DNA of 64,000 bases from Auanema rhodensis (GCA_964057225.1 OZ059896.1:10478001-10542000), one strand, 5' to 3'; numbered from the stretch's first letter, positions 1 through 14,434 are shown. The notes: generated from the letters alone by a model not told the origin. Made by a program: numbers and translations.

Positions 1-1136
<1,136 letters not shown>

Positions 1137-1588
1137 TAAAGTACCTGAATCCGACACTAACATAAGAATAAATTTAAAAAAATAAAGTTGAGAAAGAAGC
1201 TTCAGATTGGAATTTTGCAGTATTACAATTCAATCACAGTAAATAAAACGAAAACACTAACACCCTCAAGGGTTAATTGATATTCGTCAACTCCGTCGAA
1301 ATGAAAATAGCAATGCATATTGATCACGTATCTTTATATTTCATACAGTATGTATCGAGATACTTGTTTTTATAACAGAAGAAGCTAATTACATCAAGCA
1401 ATTATAGTAGTTTAAAATGGTACTAATGAAAAAATAAAATACTTTATTTACGTTTTTACTAAAAAGGCATGTGAAAATCACATTCTTTCAGCTATTATTC
1501 TTCCTTGCGCAAAAATCAATAATATTTCAACAACTGCAAATATCAATAGTTTATTCATATATAATATAAACTTGGAGGAAGATTCAGT
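1137..1588. other. Intergenic spacer between GPX and SEL-5-like genes
   Basis: AT-rich spacer of about 450 bases between two minus-strand genes. No coding exon, RNA gene or repeat stands out. The distance is at the upper end of what is seen inside nematode operons, so co-transcription is possible but not shown. Confidence 0.5.
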
Positions 1589-2597
1589 TTACGCAGTTTT
1601 ATCCAATAATTCTTTAATAGTATTTTCAAACGAAGCTGGTGAGCTAGTTGGAGCATATCTAAATCATTAAGATACATAAATAAAAACAAAAAAAGGCATA
1701 CCTAGCAACAACATGTCCCTGGCGATCAACCAAGAATTTAGTAAAATTCCATTTGATAGCATCGATAAGTGTACCTCCCTGTTCTTTTTTCAAAAAGGTC
1801 CATAATGGATCAGCATCATTTCCATTTACTTTAATCTGTGAAAAAAAGAGAAAGATGCAGAATAACTCTTTTTCGTACCTTTCCATACAAATCAGGCTCA
1901 TAGTTGAAGCTTTCTTTCACAAACTTCATAATATCAATTTCGCATGATGGTTCCTTCAAATATAATATTACTTACTCAGTACAACATAGGAAATCATGTC
2001 TAATAAATTAAAAGAAACAGATAAACTACTTTAGGCGTGTTTTTCATTAACATAACGAGAGCACAATACTCTATACTTTAGTGAAAAAACACATACTGGA
2101 ATTAAAAAAAAATTACCTGTGCACCAAATTGATTACAAGGAAATGCTGCAACTCTAAGTCCTGAATCATGATACTTATCATGCAATTCTTTGAGCTCTTG
2201 ATAGTTGGAGTTAGTGAAACCGCATTTCGAAGCAACGTTGACAATAATAACTACTTTGCCTCTGAAATAACATGAAAATTAAGTTTATAGGAAGAAATAA
2301 GAAAAGAAAAATAAAGCTTCAAACCTATATTTTTCCAAACTGACTTCCTCACCAGCGGCATCCTTAACAGTAAAGTCATAAATTGTTTGATGATGGCTCA
2401 TTTCGTCGTCTATCGTGTCTGCAAAGAAAATAACTAAAACAGTTCGGTTTGTTGTGATTCAAGAAGTTTAATTAAACAATCTATGACCCTGAGTTAATTG
2501 TGTAAAATTCAAAAAGAAAATCAATAAAATTATAACCATGAGTTGTTGTTGCTATGACAAGAGAGCATGAGAATAGGATGAATGATATCAGAAGCAT
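1589..2597 (-). CDS. Secreted glutathione peroxidase (cysteine form)
   Basis: A peroxidase that reduces hydroperoxides using glutathione or thioredoxin-type donors. Six exons join in frame to about 190 residues. The first exon encodes a hydrophobic signal peptide ([20 protein letters not shown]), so the mature enzyme should be secreted or luminal. The active-site signature [13 protein letters not shown] carries Cys where many vertebrate GPx have selenocysteine. The other conserved blocks are present: [11 protein letters not shown], with the conserved glutamine and second cysteine, and [20 protein letters not shown], with the catalytic Trp/Asn. The length and the lack of an oligomerisation insertion resemble the GPX4/plant-like monomeric group. 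In nematodes, secreted GPx proteins are known at the cuticle and in secretions. An in-frame ATG at 2401 could give a cytosolic form, but the leader exon splices cleanly onto it. Confidence 0.93.
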
Positions 2598-3341
2598 TGG
2601 TTTCCTATTTATTATATGCCTTATCAAGCCGAAGTATCAAATTATACGTAACCTAAAATATCTGATTATATAGTTTTATATGATTGGCTACAATTAAAAA
2701 ATGTGTTGTTCATAGTTAAAGTATATTGATTTATATTTTGCACAGCGTGTAAGTGCGAAAAATCGTAATGAAACTTAGAGGTCAATCGGTAGAGGTTTTC
2801 AACAAATTTCTAATGTCTTGAAAAGAAACTAAAATTATACATATATAATCATTTAATTTACTTACATCATACTTTTGATGATTTTTATTAGATTATTCCG
2901 AAACGCTGTTGACAACTACTGATTAAAAGCATTTCAGTTCAAATACAAAGAACCATTTTTATCGGAAAATGACGAACATAGCATCATTGCTTTAGCTGAC
3001 AATAATAAGAACATCACTTTGATTCAAATATTCATATCTTATTTTTTACAACATGTACGAGTGGTATATGAGGAATTTTTGAATTATATACGATATTTTG
3101 AAATAATTAATAGATGTAAATATATAACTGAAAACAATGAGAATACATTTTAAGTTATACCTTGTACTTTAATGGCCGATTATTTCAAAACATGTGTAGT
3201 AATGAATAATAGTTATGTAGTAAATTATATATAAACAGATAATGTTAACTGTTATAATTATACAAATGGTGAACAGTTATACCTTACAAAAAGTAAACGG
3301 GAGTTTCAAAGAGATTCTAACATTATATTGATATCAAATGC
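2598..3341. other. Intergenic spacer, 744 bases
   Basis: AT-rich spacer between the minus-strand APMAP-like gene and GPX. It should hold the GPX promoter or outron. I see no exon-like stretch, hairpin or tandem repeat of note. Confidence 0.5.
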
Positions 3342-5133
3342 TTATGTGTTTTTGCTACTTAATTTTCCCAAATAATAATTGGCATCGCTTCCAAGGATCA
3401 GATTGCCATTCTCGTCTTCAACTACACATGATATTGCTGAAACTTTGCGTGATCGATCCACTAAAATGTCATCGACAATTCCTTTTTCCGGATCAATCTA
3501 GAAATAAGAATGTAGATGTACAGCGCTGTTTTCATTTTACCTTATAAACTGCGGCAACTGGTGAAGATACTTGCTCCACGACCATTAGAAGAGCTTGAGG
3601 AGATAATACCTAAAACAAAAAACCTATTCACATTCATTAATGGAATAAACCTTGGTCATCATTTCTCGGAGCTGAGATCTTTCAGTTAACCAATTGTCTT
3701 TCGGTGTGCGTATTCCAGCCAAAGGAACCCACAATTTGCCATTCGATGCTTTGCGAATGCTGTCTGGGAAACCTGGCAAGTTGTCCACCATAACAGAAAC
3801 TTCGCGCGATGAAGGTGATATTCTTAAGAATATTCCAACTGTATACTTATTGTGTCTTATCGTTTACTTCAAAATCCGGGACATTCCCATTTCAGCAACA
3901 ATTACTTTGCCTCTCCATACATGAACACCATTTGGGAAATAGAGATTATCTACTAGAAGGTTGACTGATCCCGTTTTTGGATTGAAGATCAGAATTCTAA
4001 GCACCGAAATATATTGTAAAATAATATAACTAACCTCCCATTAGGCCTATGTTCGAAAAGATCCCACAAATAATCTTTGTCATCGAACTTAGTACTAGAT
4101 TCTGAAAGAACAATTTGCCCATCAGGTAAGAAATCCAAATCATTCAGGTATCTAATAAAATAAATTTGAATTAGTAAGTCCATAAATATGAAAACCTTAT
4201 TGGGGTCTGATCCGTTTCCTCTAACTGTGCTCCTCCGGATAAGAGTTTATGAACTTTCTCTTAAATAAATATTTGACAAAAAAAAACAAATTAAGAAAAG
4301 TTACCCTTTTCCCAATTGATAGCGAATAATCCTAAATAAGCATCAACAACAATTAATTCACCCTCTTCATTAAATCTATAATAACGATTTGTTAACGAAT
4401 AATTTTAGAACTTAGAGTTCTTGAAATACCTCATGCCCAAAGGACGTCCACATTTATCCATGTTTATATAACTCCCATCACATCCGTTTAAAGAGGTTAA
4501 TTTTAAACCTCTGATAATTTTAGCCGAAAATAAGGAACATATTCTGATTATGTATTAATAAGGCTTACTTTGTTATCATTAATTTCTATTTCACATATTA
4601 GGCCAGTTTTAAGACCAGTATATATTCTTCCATTATCAGGGTGAATAGCAATAGATTCTGGTCCATATATTTGATCTTGTAAGAGAGTTTGAGCCATAGA
4701 TAGTCTTGAATCATTAGGAAGCTCTGGAGGATCAGGTAATCTGCAAATAACAGTAGAAAATATTTCTTCTTGAATCAAATCAGCAAAAAAATGCTAACCT
4801 GAAGGAAACAGCATCGATTGGACTTTTCACAAACAAATGTGTTGCTAACAATGCTACGATAACAGAAATAATAATTCCAACTAATGTAGACAAAGAAAAG
4901 AAAGTGGTCCATGTTGTTTTCTATAGGAGAAATATATTTATTTTATCTTTCATACTTATTTTTATTCAAATATTGTGTAACATTTGACGATAAAAAGGTT
5001 TGAAATAAATCAATAAAAAATTAATAAGAAAAATAGTACATATGCTCAGTTTCTAACTTACAGATGGTTTTTTGATTTGTGTGGACGGACGACTAATTCC
5101 GGATGCTTTTTCTTTTCGTTTGCGATCACCCAT
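3342..5133 (-). CDS. APMAP/strictosidine-synthase-like type II membrane protein
   Basis: A six-bladed beta-propeller protein of the adipocyte plasma membrane-associated protein and strictosidine synthase-like group, related to paraoxonase/SMP30 lactonases. Spliced in minus orientation it has a short basic cytoplasmic head (MGDRKRKEKASGISRPSTQ), one hydrophobic anchor near residues 35-55 (STLVGIIISVIVALLATHLF), then propeller repeats. These include GPESIAIHPDNGRIYTGLKTG, CGRPLGMRFNEEGELIVVDA, YLNDLDFLPDGQIVLSESS, DYLWDLFEHRPNGRL, LYFPNGVHV, RKASNGKLWVPLAG and a final ENGNLILGS blade. The start ATG at 5133 follows an acceptor-like TTTTACTTCAG with no gap, which suggests a trans-spliced leader. 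In mammals APMAP has arylesterase activity. Which substrate this one uses cannot be told from sequence. Confidence 0.88.
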
Positions 5134-6112
5134 CTGAAGTAAAATAAAATAAAATCGTTAAGGTATAAGCAAAATATCGTTATAAAACATATTTGTTATG
5201 ATGATAGTATAAGAACACAAAAGCAAAGGTTAGGTGAAGAAGCATTTGCTATATTTGTGCAAGCAAAAGTAAAGGTCAATTTGGCTAACAAACTGTCTGT
5301 GGCATCTCAGTGAGACGCAAAATAACAAGGGTGACTGAATAAGAAAAGTGGAATAGTCAGAGTGAGTGAACGGTTATGACTGAAAATAATTTATGCCAAT
5401 TTCATTCAACTATTTCCATTTCGACGATATATAATATTTCTGTATTTGAATAACTAGCCACTAAATGTATAATATCACGATTGGTATCATAAAATATAAT
5501 AATTATTTTAAAATATTGTATGTTTTATCCAATATTTTATAAAAACATCTTGAACTTAATAATGTTGTATTATATTAATATATTAGATCAAAGTTTTATT
5601 TTAAAGAACAGGATATCAATTAAAAGTTATAACAAAAGATTTTAGGACGTAGTAGTGTTTGTATTATATATTTGAAAAATTCTTAATTAGCACAAAAACA
5701 TTAATAATATTTTTCTATAATCTGTATTCTTAAAAAATTCATTGATTACTTTATTTACTCAACATTTTAAACAAAAAGATATATATGGGATATGTTGAAC
5801 TTTGAAACAGACTGTAGTTTGAACTTTAATTTGGAGATGAGTCTATAGTAACAAAATAATATTTGCAAAAAAAATGAATAAAAACTTCAAACTTATATAT
5901 AAAACTTGAAGTATATCTATATATAAACATTATAAAATTATTTAAAGACAGATCGAAATTAAAAAGTAGTAGAATCTCGAAATTTCAGATGACTTTTTAT
6001 CAATGCAATGTCTTGCTGTTCAAGTTAGAAAACTTGCTCTTTCTCGGAGATTTTATCACTCAGTAATGATCAATAACTTAGTTTTGTTTTCAAAAATAGT
6101 AATTGATAATAA

Positions 6113-6134
6113 ATATATATATATATATATATAT
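6113..6134. repeat. (AT)n microsatellite
   Basis: Uninterrupted AT dinucleotide run in intergenic DNA. Confidence 0.8.
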
Positions 6135-6480
6135 ACCTTGTATCATTCATGACCATGCACTATAATACTCAAATATGTTTTTTTTTGAAACTTGATGAAT
6201 TTTTCTTCTCTGATATTATGTATTATAATGCAAAATCTTATTTGTACATTTTAAAATTAATTATTTTTCTTATAAACCTTTTAGAAAGTAATTTGTTGGA
6301 GATCACCCTTTTATCTATTAGTCTATCATACAGATATTATTATTGTTTCTTACGGTTCTATTGCTTTTGAACTGTATCATCCGTCGTTGTTGACCACTAT
6401 CTTGATATACGGCTCTGCTTATTGTTGATTGATTGATCTATATGCTGACATGGCAAAATGTGAAAGAAAACGATCGTTCG

Positions 6481-6498
6481 CATCATCATCATCATCAT
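6481..6498. repeat. (CAT)6 microsatellite
   Basis: Six tandem CAT units in the intergenic DNA upstream of the STAT gene. Confidence 0.85.
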
Positions 6499-8273
6499 GA
6501 AGTTAGCATCATGGTCTTCTACATTGACTGCTGTCTGTTGTCATCCAACGTCATCTAAATTTATTTTATTTGATTGCCTTATTTGCTTCAATTCTTAGTG
6601 AAATGATAGTGAAGAATGAGATGATAATGATGAGAATGTATCATCAATAAAAGACACAATTGTCTTCTGAATTCTCGTTTGCCCCCCGTCTTCACGAATC
6701 AATATGTTTCCTGAAATACGCGTGATCTCCGTATCTTCTAATATATGTTCATTTTTCTATCATACCTACTTCCTGTCCTTAGAATTTGCGATATCTTTTT
6801 TTTTTGAAAATTTTATCTTTACATGGATTTTTCACAGCATTTTCCTTGTATTTCTACCCCGAATTCTAGTATTTTTGCGTCATTGGCTTCTAATACCATT
6901 TTTAACTTTTTGGTTGAAGGCTTATCTTATAATTCTTACAAAATTCTTCAATTTTCCTGAATGGTTTGATAACTCTTCATGTCAGTTCAGTACATGCACT
7001 GTTTGCTTTTGCTGATAATCAGCCTCAAACATGGTAGCTGCAACACTCATACACTATGCCTAAGCATCTTTAATTTACTTTTTAATTCGAATCTTTTTGA
7101 TAAAATTTTTTTATATATTTTCTCTCTGTGTTGCTTTAGAGTATTTAAAACCTTTTATTGTTCAATATCTTACTCATTGTCTAACTTACAGTTGTGCCAA
7201 TTATATCTCTTCTAGCATTGATTTTAAACGTTATCAATGTTTTTTTTGAATTTGTAAATGTAATTTAGTTTTAATGATCTCCAATAAAGCGATATTGCCC
7301 ACAGATCACTTTGATAATGCAAATGGCTATAGAAGAGCTCAAATTGGCTCGGCTTTCTCTTATCTTATCGCTTCTTCGGTCAATGTGCTATTGCCCTTTA
7401 CTACGTCATGACATTTTTTTTCTTTTCAAACACAAATCCACAAAAATTCTGAACACATGCAGAATTCTTTTTCAATGTAAATATTAAATATTTTAACTCT
7501 CATTATGTATTTGTTTATAAATGTTTATTTTTTATTATTTTATGTTTCAATTTTGATTTTGTTGTCTATTACCTTGGTTTCTTATCATGTTGTTCCTATC
7601 GATAAAATATCATATCAATCCGTATTTCTAAGTATAATTTTTTTTTCATACATGCTTCATAGAATTGTCTAAACTTTGTCGTATTTTTTATTTTTATTTT
7701 TTCAAATTGTATATAACGCTCCTATTGCAGGACCTAAAACTCCGAGAGATTAGACGTTCACTTTCGTTTTCTTGCTTTTTCCCTCCTTAAGGGAACAGCA
7801 CGTGCGATCCATTTTATCGTTTAAACGGATTGCTACATCTATAACTCTCTTCAAGCCTATAATCGTTTCTGCTATTTAATATTTGTTGGCTATCATCAGG
7901 CTTCGACAACTTCGTTTAAGGTGTTGTTATATTCATCTCATATCATCACCATAAGTAGTTTTCCCTCAAAATTACTGATTGAGTCTGTCTGCTGTTTGTC
8001 TGACTGCTGTTCTCATTAAATTGAAACAACGGAAACATGCGTCTTTGAAAGTTAAAAAGTAGAATCCTGATAAGGCTTGAAACCAGCGCCCGCGCTATAC
8101 TACTTCAGCCCCCTTTTGTTGTTGTTAACTTTTTTTTTCTGCAAAGAAGGAAAAGAAGCCGTCACAACTTCTGGATATAGTAGCTGATTGCAACTAGTAT
8201 TAAATTTCATATAATACTTGTGGATTTGCACAAAGTTCAAGCTCCCAAACTACCTATAATATCAACTGAAAAG

Positions 8274-11200
8274 ATGTTGTCGAATGATGTATTTCAACGT
8301 TTATTGTATGACTTATTCTGTCTCTGGCATGGAGTACAAAGACATTATGATCCTCCAATCACTGACACAGAAGAACAAAGATTGGCTAAGGTATCTTATT
8401 AGTATTATCTTCGTTTATTCATAAGTTTGATTTAGGTCAAAACAATGATTTGCAAACTACTTGGAGAGATTGATTCTAGAGTACAAAGAATTAAGCAAGA
8501 TACATCACAAGAGGAAAGGGGACAGGTTAGAAATAATCGTTGAGCTTTTAGATAATAATAATTGTTTAGGATTTTTATGAGGAATGGACAATGCTTACTT
8601 GGAATGTTTTATGTATCACCAGTCGGCTTCAAAGTAGTCCTTCTCAGGTTAGTAAATAAGTGTTATTGTATTTCAACTTTCTAATTATTTATGTTTTGAG
8701 ATTCTTTTTTGACTTTTTTCTTCTAGTTTGAAGTAACTGTCTCAACAGAAGATCGAGTAATATATTCTCGTCTTAATCAAGCATTGGTAGACTTGGTTAA
8801 TTATTCCAGGTAAAAAATCAATTTCTATGTAAATATCTTTATTAATATATTATAGAGAGTACTTACCATTTCGCGGAAATCATCAAGATTCTGAATATGC
8901 TCATCTTCGAGATAAATTTTCTCATACTATGTTGGACTTACATACGCTATACAGGTACACAAAAATAGCATTCACATTTCAGAAATTAGTTATTTACTTT
9001 GCTTATATTTTTTCAAACTTAGTTACTTTCATGCAAAATTGAAAATAAAGAAATAATTTTGTGTATTATAGAGCAATGAACCAAGGGTTGTTTCAAAATC
9101 CCCATGGTGTTGAAGATTTTCATGTGAGACTTCATCGATTTGGAGAAGAAATGTTAATTCCTTGTATTGATGAATTTAAGGTAAACATTTTTAATTCCGC
9201 TATATTTTTTGAGTTTTTTCATAGTCTTATTGTAATAAACAAAGTGTACAACTGTGGAAAGATGTCAGACAAGCACAAATATCTAGAATGAAAGATCCAC
9301 AACCACTTCCCGACGAACCAATCACTAGATTAGTAGCATTTTATTCACAGATGATGTATGTTCTGGCAGTTTTGGGAGCAAGGCTACAGGTCTTTATTCA
9401 ATTTAGTTTTGACTGTTTCACTCATCATATTTAGGGGTTCCGATATGATCTTATGATTAATAAAAAAGTTTTTGGAAGCTTTGATCCGGTTCAGCATCTA
9501 TCAGAAGTTGTGTTTTCTGCTCTTGAATTGCTAATGGCAGACTGCGTATTAGCAACTGAACCATCAACTAATGCTATCCTTGTTACAAACAATCTCTTTA
9601 GGTAAGATGAGTTACTGTAAGTTGTTAAACACAATTTATATTATTTCAGTATGAATTGTGGAGCATTAGCTAGAGGTGTTGTTTTTAAAGATTTTGAGAT
9701 TCAAGTAGTATCGGAAGAAACTGCAGAACATATTCAAGTAATAATTTTGTCAATATAGCTCTCTTGTAATATGTATCTAGGGTGAAATGGCACGACAACG
9801 AATGATGCAGCAGCCTTCTCCAATTGGATTAGCTCCTTCAGCTGCACTTTTGGCTATGAAACCAACTTCGGGGACGAAACGTAGTAACGCAGTCAGTAAT
9901 AACTCAGGTATCTAAGTTTGCCAAAGTGATTTTTAAAGTTTTTCTATTTCAGATCCATCAAGTACAGCTCATAAGAAAAGTGATGTTAATAGCAAAGAGA
10001 GTGTTACTATCTATCCTAATTATAACTTTAAGAACAGGTAATAATCCGGATGATTCAAATTTTTGAAACATTGACTTAGATATTGGGCTGCAATGTATCC
10101 GCATCTTCTTTGTACAACAAGACAGAAAGGTCGTCAATCGACACATAATTCATACCAAGATTTGTCACCAAATGGTCAGATGGATAAATCGAATGGCAAA
10201 CGTCCCATCTTTTATTTTCACATAAAAGCTACTATGTTCAGGTTTGAGTTTAACATTTATGCTTATAGTAAAATATATTATTAAGCCCGTCTGGACGTTT
10301 TGCTTCAGCTCATACGCTTTCTTTGCCATTCACTATTGCAACAAGGCGCAATCAGGACTGTCAAGTTCAACGTATGATGTCTTCATATACAGCAACTATA
10401 TTCTGGTTGTATGGATGCAATCAACAGGACGGATTATTGCTTCCTTGGTTTGATACTGGTAAACGAAGTCACACGTAAAATTTCATAATTTACCATTTAG
10501 GTATGGGCTGGGACTATTTTAAACATTTGTATAAACAGCATTTCAAAGTGAATGCTGATGTACAAAGAGGTTTAATGGATGAAGATTTTGACCTTCTGCA
10601 GTACAAATTGCAATGCCCTGATTGTGCGTATGGGGATGGCGCTCGTGTAAATGGAGTTCAAAGTTAGATTCCTTATCATTATTACCAGGCAAATCATTAT
10701 ATTTACGTTCTTTAGAGTTTGTAACATTCAAAAATGTCCTGTGCCCTCATTTGCGTTATGAATGTGGAAGTACAAATGTTCGGTTCTCGGTATTTGCTAG
10801 TTAAATATACCAACATTATTTTCATATTCAGGTATGGCGAGGTATGCTGGAGCTTCTGCAAATATTTCATGACACTAGAAACAACGTGAAAAAGCTCTGG
10901 GAAATGGGGCTATTGCTTGGTTTTCTGGAATTCTCGGATGTTTTCCGTTTAAGAGTTTATAAAATCAAATATTTTGTTCTAGGTTGACAAGAAACTAGAA
11001 CGACATAAATCTGCCCTTATCATGCGTCTGTCTTTTGTAACTGGAGGTGTTCTGCCCACACATTGAACCTAATAAAACAAATATTATTTCAGGAACAATC
11101 TGTTTTACTGTTAAATCAACAGCTCATACATTAGATCCTCAAGCTACCAAGCCTATACATTTAGAACCGTTAGATTTGAAAAAACTTCAAACAAAGTGCT

Positions 11201-12053
11201 TAAAGGATTATTTGCGAGATATTGCTGATGCTGAAAAAGTAGAAAATGCACAACACTTCGTTAATAATAAAAACATTATAGGTTAAATACATAGTTAACT
11301 CTTCCGATGAAGTTGTTCGCATCAGTGATGTGTTGATGCAGTTAGGAGATCCGGGTGTCTCCAGTGGTGAAATCGAAAGTCGTGATATCAGTAGCAATGT
11401 AACTCATTCCGGTGATATTGACTCAATGCAGCATATTAGGTTTATTTTTAAAAAAACGAAAGACAAAACTTATTCCCTCCATTCAGGTTTACTGCAATGA
11501 GAATTGCCGTAGTTACTTGTAAAGTTAAACCACCATCTGCAGATTTATTAGAAGTTGATGTCGAAAGGTAAGTTAAAAATTTTTTTCTTGTTTTTGAATA
11601 TATTTTTTTCATTATAGTTTAATATCATTTAAAATCATTTAGGCTGTCATCACATGCTGCTCCCTTATATCCCCCTCCTCAAGATGACTTCGCTCGTGAG
11701 CTAGTACAATTAGCGAATTTCCATGGAAAATCTCGACAGGTTCTTTTTGAGATTGAAATATTTTATTTTTTTTGTTTGTTTTTTAGGAAGTTATTGAGAG
11801 TTTAGAAATGCTCCCAGATGAGTGCTTTTTAAATCATTCAGCAGCAACAACTCCTGCAACAATTCGGAGTTCGTATTCCACAAACTTGCCACCTACTACT
11901 TCACCTGTGACCAACTTAACTCATCATTTTTCACTTTCCCCAAATCCCTCAATGCAATCTCTTCCATCTCCCAATAGTAATTACAATACGAATTCTTCCT
12001 TTGATTCACAGCCCAATCTTGGTCAAGGATTGCCCAAAGAAGTTAAATTTTAG
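8274..12053 (+). CDS. sta-1: STAT transcription factor, STA-1-like
   Basis: A signal transducer and activator of transcription. It spans a helical coiled-coil-like region, a DNA-binding/linker region and an SH2 domain. It lacks the canonical STAT N-terminal domain, as in C. elegans STA-1. Seen in order: an alpha-helical start ([20 protein letters not shown]), [16 protein letters not shown], the DNA-binding domain with [13 protein letters not shown], the linker with [17 protein letters not shown] and [31 protein letters not shown], and the SH2 domain with [20 protein letters not shown] (conserved Arg) and [14 protein letters not shown]. The tail is Ser/Thr/Pro-rich. A tyrosine in [10 protein letters not shown] is a candidate phosphosite. 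The start is the first in-frame ATG; no upstream ATG exon was found. The frame breaks near 10655: see findings. Confidence 0.9.
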
Positions 12054-12997
12054 CTAAATATTTAGCATATTCCATTATACACATACAGTTAAAGGAAATG
12101 ATCTTCCCAAATATTTATATTATATAATGCCTACTTTTTGTCTGAATTGCGTGTCCTCGGTATAACCGTTGCTATTTGTGTTTGTTTCTATTTAATGTGT
12201 TTTATAACACGTTAATACAGATCTTATTTATGTATTGTCCACTCTTCTCATTCCATCAAATCGTCAAAATGTTTCTTATTCTCGGAGAGAAATGATGATA
12301 ATTATTGTTATCCAACTTACAAACTTCTACGTTGTTGAATTTTCTCGTTTGCTCATACCCACCTTTTTATACGCACGCGAATTACAGATTCTGTTTTATT
12401 TCAATTGTTTCAACATAAAAAAAATTCCTAATTCAAGTTTCTGTTTCAGTATAACGTATATATATATATTTATGTTTGCATAGCAAAGTTCTACATATCA
12501 TGTGAAAACTTAAAACTTTGTCGTCTATGTATACGATTTATTTTTAAAGGCATGTAGCCGGTATACACAATTTGCAGAAATGGACGGACTAGGCGGCAAA
12601 ATATGTTATGAAATTGATCGCAGATTTAATATACAAGTGTAATATTTTGCTTCAAAATTTTCGTTAAACTGACGACTTCAAATTATGTCGAACGCTAATT
12701 ATGCAACAAACAAGCTTTTAATGTCCGCATAAACTTTAATTTTTTGGCAAAAATAGAACACAAAACAAAGAAAACGTAACGGATAGGAAAATATGAGCAG
12801 AATTAGATACTTACAGGAAAGGAATTGGTTATTTGCCTTCTTTCAAAGATAAAAGATAATCAATTCGTTCAAGTTAAAACACCGGCATCGATTGAAAAAT
12901 AAACAAAGTCTTAATTAGACGGTATGAGGTTAATTTTATAGAATTATATCCCCACAAATAAAAATTTTAAATTAGTAATGAGTTTAGCATGCTCATA
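12054..12997. other. Convergent intergenic region between STAT and VAMP
   Basis: AT-rich DNA of about 940 bases holding the 3' ends of two converging genes. One plus-strand open frame near 12235-12483 has no splice or codon support. No RNA gene or repeat was seen. Confidence 0.5.
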
Positions 12998-13422
12998 CTA
13001 GTCATCCTTTTTTTTGAAAACTCCGGCAGCACCAAGAATGATTAAAATCACAACAGTTAACCCAATTAAACAAGCCACAATAGTTATTGCCGTCCATTTA
13101 GCATTACGAAAACACATTTTCCGCTGAACACGGTTGGCTGTCATTTTGAAACTTGCAGACTAAAAAAGGTAATATGAGCTGAAGTGAGTCAATACATTAT
13201 AGTAGCTTACATTTGCTTGCAATTCGTCGGTACGTCTTTCAATATTCTCCAAGCGTTCTCCTCGTTGAATTATAGCATTTACGTTTTCAGCCATTACCTA
13301 AAGATAAAAACAAATAGATAAAAAACTATAATTGGATATATTACAGTTTTAACTGAATCAACTTGCTCACGCAATTCAGCAACTCGCCGACTTTGAGGAT
13401 TTTCACTTGAATTCTCAGCCAT
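12998..13422 (-). CDS. R-SNARE of the VAMP/endobrevin type
   Basis: A vesicle SNARE of about 109 residues in four exons. It has a short polar head (MAENSSENPQSRRVAELREQ), one R-SNARE coiled coil with the zero-layer arginine in AIIQRGERLENIERRTDELQ, a juxtamembrane basic stretch (ANRVQRKMCFRNAKW) and a single C-terminal membrane anchor (VACLIGLTVVVILIILGAAG) ending in KKKDD. The RGERLE..TDEL wording is closer to VAMP7/VAMP8 endosomal-lysosomal SNAREs than to neuronal synaptobrevin. There is no longin domain in this exon set, so it reads as a brevin such as VAMP8. The ATG follows TTTTTTCAG directly, which implies a trans-spliced mRNA. It is the last gene in a minus-strand run that also contains ATG101, and VAMP8-type SNAREs drive autophagosome-lysosome fusion in animals. 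Confidence 0.92.
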
Positions 13423-14434
13423 CTGAAAAAAGGCAATTCAATACAATCTAGCAAATAATGAATATTAAAATTGTTCAATAAAAATACGTATTGATCGAAA
13501 TGTGAATCATGTGGGGATGACATAGGAGTCAGAATAGAAGTTATCAGAGGCAGAAGTTAGAAACAAAAATCGACTGATGCGTACAAGAGAACAACATTAG
13601 ACTCAATGCTCCAGAAGGGGTTGGACTAGATGATTCATGTAAATAAAACAGTTCGGGTCGAGAGTCATTGACATCCAGTTAATAAGAATAAACTAGATAT
13701 AATTTGAGCTAATATAGCAGAAAAGACCTGAAGTATACATATACCGATACACTTAAGCATTTAAAAATCTGCGTATGGTCATTTCTTGATATTTGAATGA
13801 ATTTTTCTTTTCTACCTGGCTGAATAAAAAGAAATTTAGAATAAGAGTGGATAAGAGAAAACCATGAAGAAGACAAAAGTCAGCTCTTGTGGTATTCTAC
13901 GGAAAAATGCTCTTTCAATACGTTTAGTTCTTTGCTTGAGAATCAATATTGGCAACTATTGCAAAGGTAAATAGATAGAATCAGGACGCTGACACAGTCA
14001 AAACTCGGAATACGGCTAAAATATAGAAAGACAAATAGAAATGACAACTAGTATCGAAGGGAGTGTAAGGCAGAATGAAGAGTGTGGGTATATTTGAATA
14101 AAAGACTGCTGAAAAGTAGAATTGACGCTTCGAAAGAGAGTACTGAAAACGTATTCCTCAATCTCTAATTTTAAATTATTTTTCATGTTTCAAATGTTCG
14201 ATATGTTTCAGATCTTCTTTACATTATTTTCTAAAACTCACGCCCCTTTTTCATTCTGATGTATATTTGAAAGAAATTACTCTAGGCTACTCATAGTAAG
14301 AGAAAATTAGAAAATTGCTAAAACAATTTGAAAGAAACAAAGTCAAAAAATTAAGCAGTCAATCTGTTGAAGGCCCTTCAGACGAATAGGAAATCAATAA
14401 TGCACTGATAAGGAGGAAAAACGATTCAACCCCT
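13423..14434. other. Spacer between unknown protein and VAMP genes
   Basis: About 1 kb of AT-rich DNA with no supported exon on either strand. It is longer than a normal nematode operon spacer, so VAMP probably has its own promoter here. Confidence 0.45.

Larger units (their letters stand above)
5134..8273. other. 3.1-kb intergenic region, no supported gene
   Basis: Lies between divergent genes (APMAP-like on minus, STAT on plus), so both promoters should be here. It holds an AT dinucleotide run near 6113-6134, a CAT run at 6481-6498, and several long open frames on the plus strand (about 6150-7215). Those frames are poor in charged residues, Phe/Leu/Ser/Ile-biased and without splice logic, so I do not call them genes. 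One or more 5' untranslated exons of the STAT gene may sit at the right end. Confidence 0.5.

Noticed and set aside
6149-7215. Several plus-strand hydrophobic open frames that look like membrane proteins
   Set aside because: Phe/Ile/Leu/Ser bias is what T-rich DNA gives by chance; no conserved motif, start context or splice pattern.
8051-8110. Possible tRNA on the minus strand because of a GGTTTCAAGCC-like stretch
   Set aside because: The acceptor stem ends do not pair and no anticodon arm fits.
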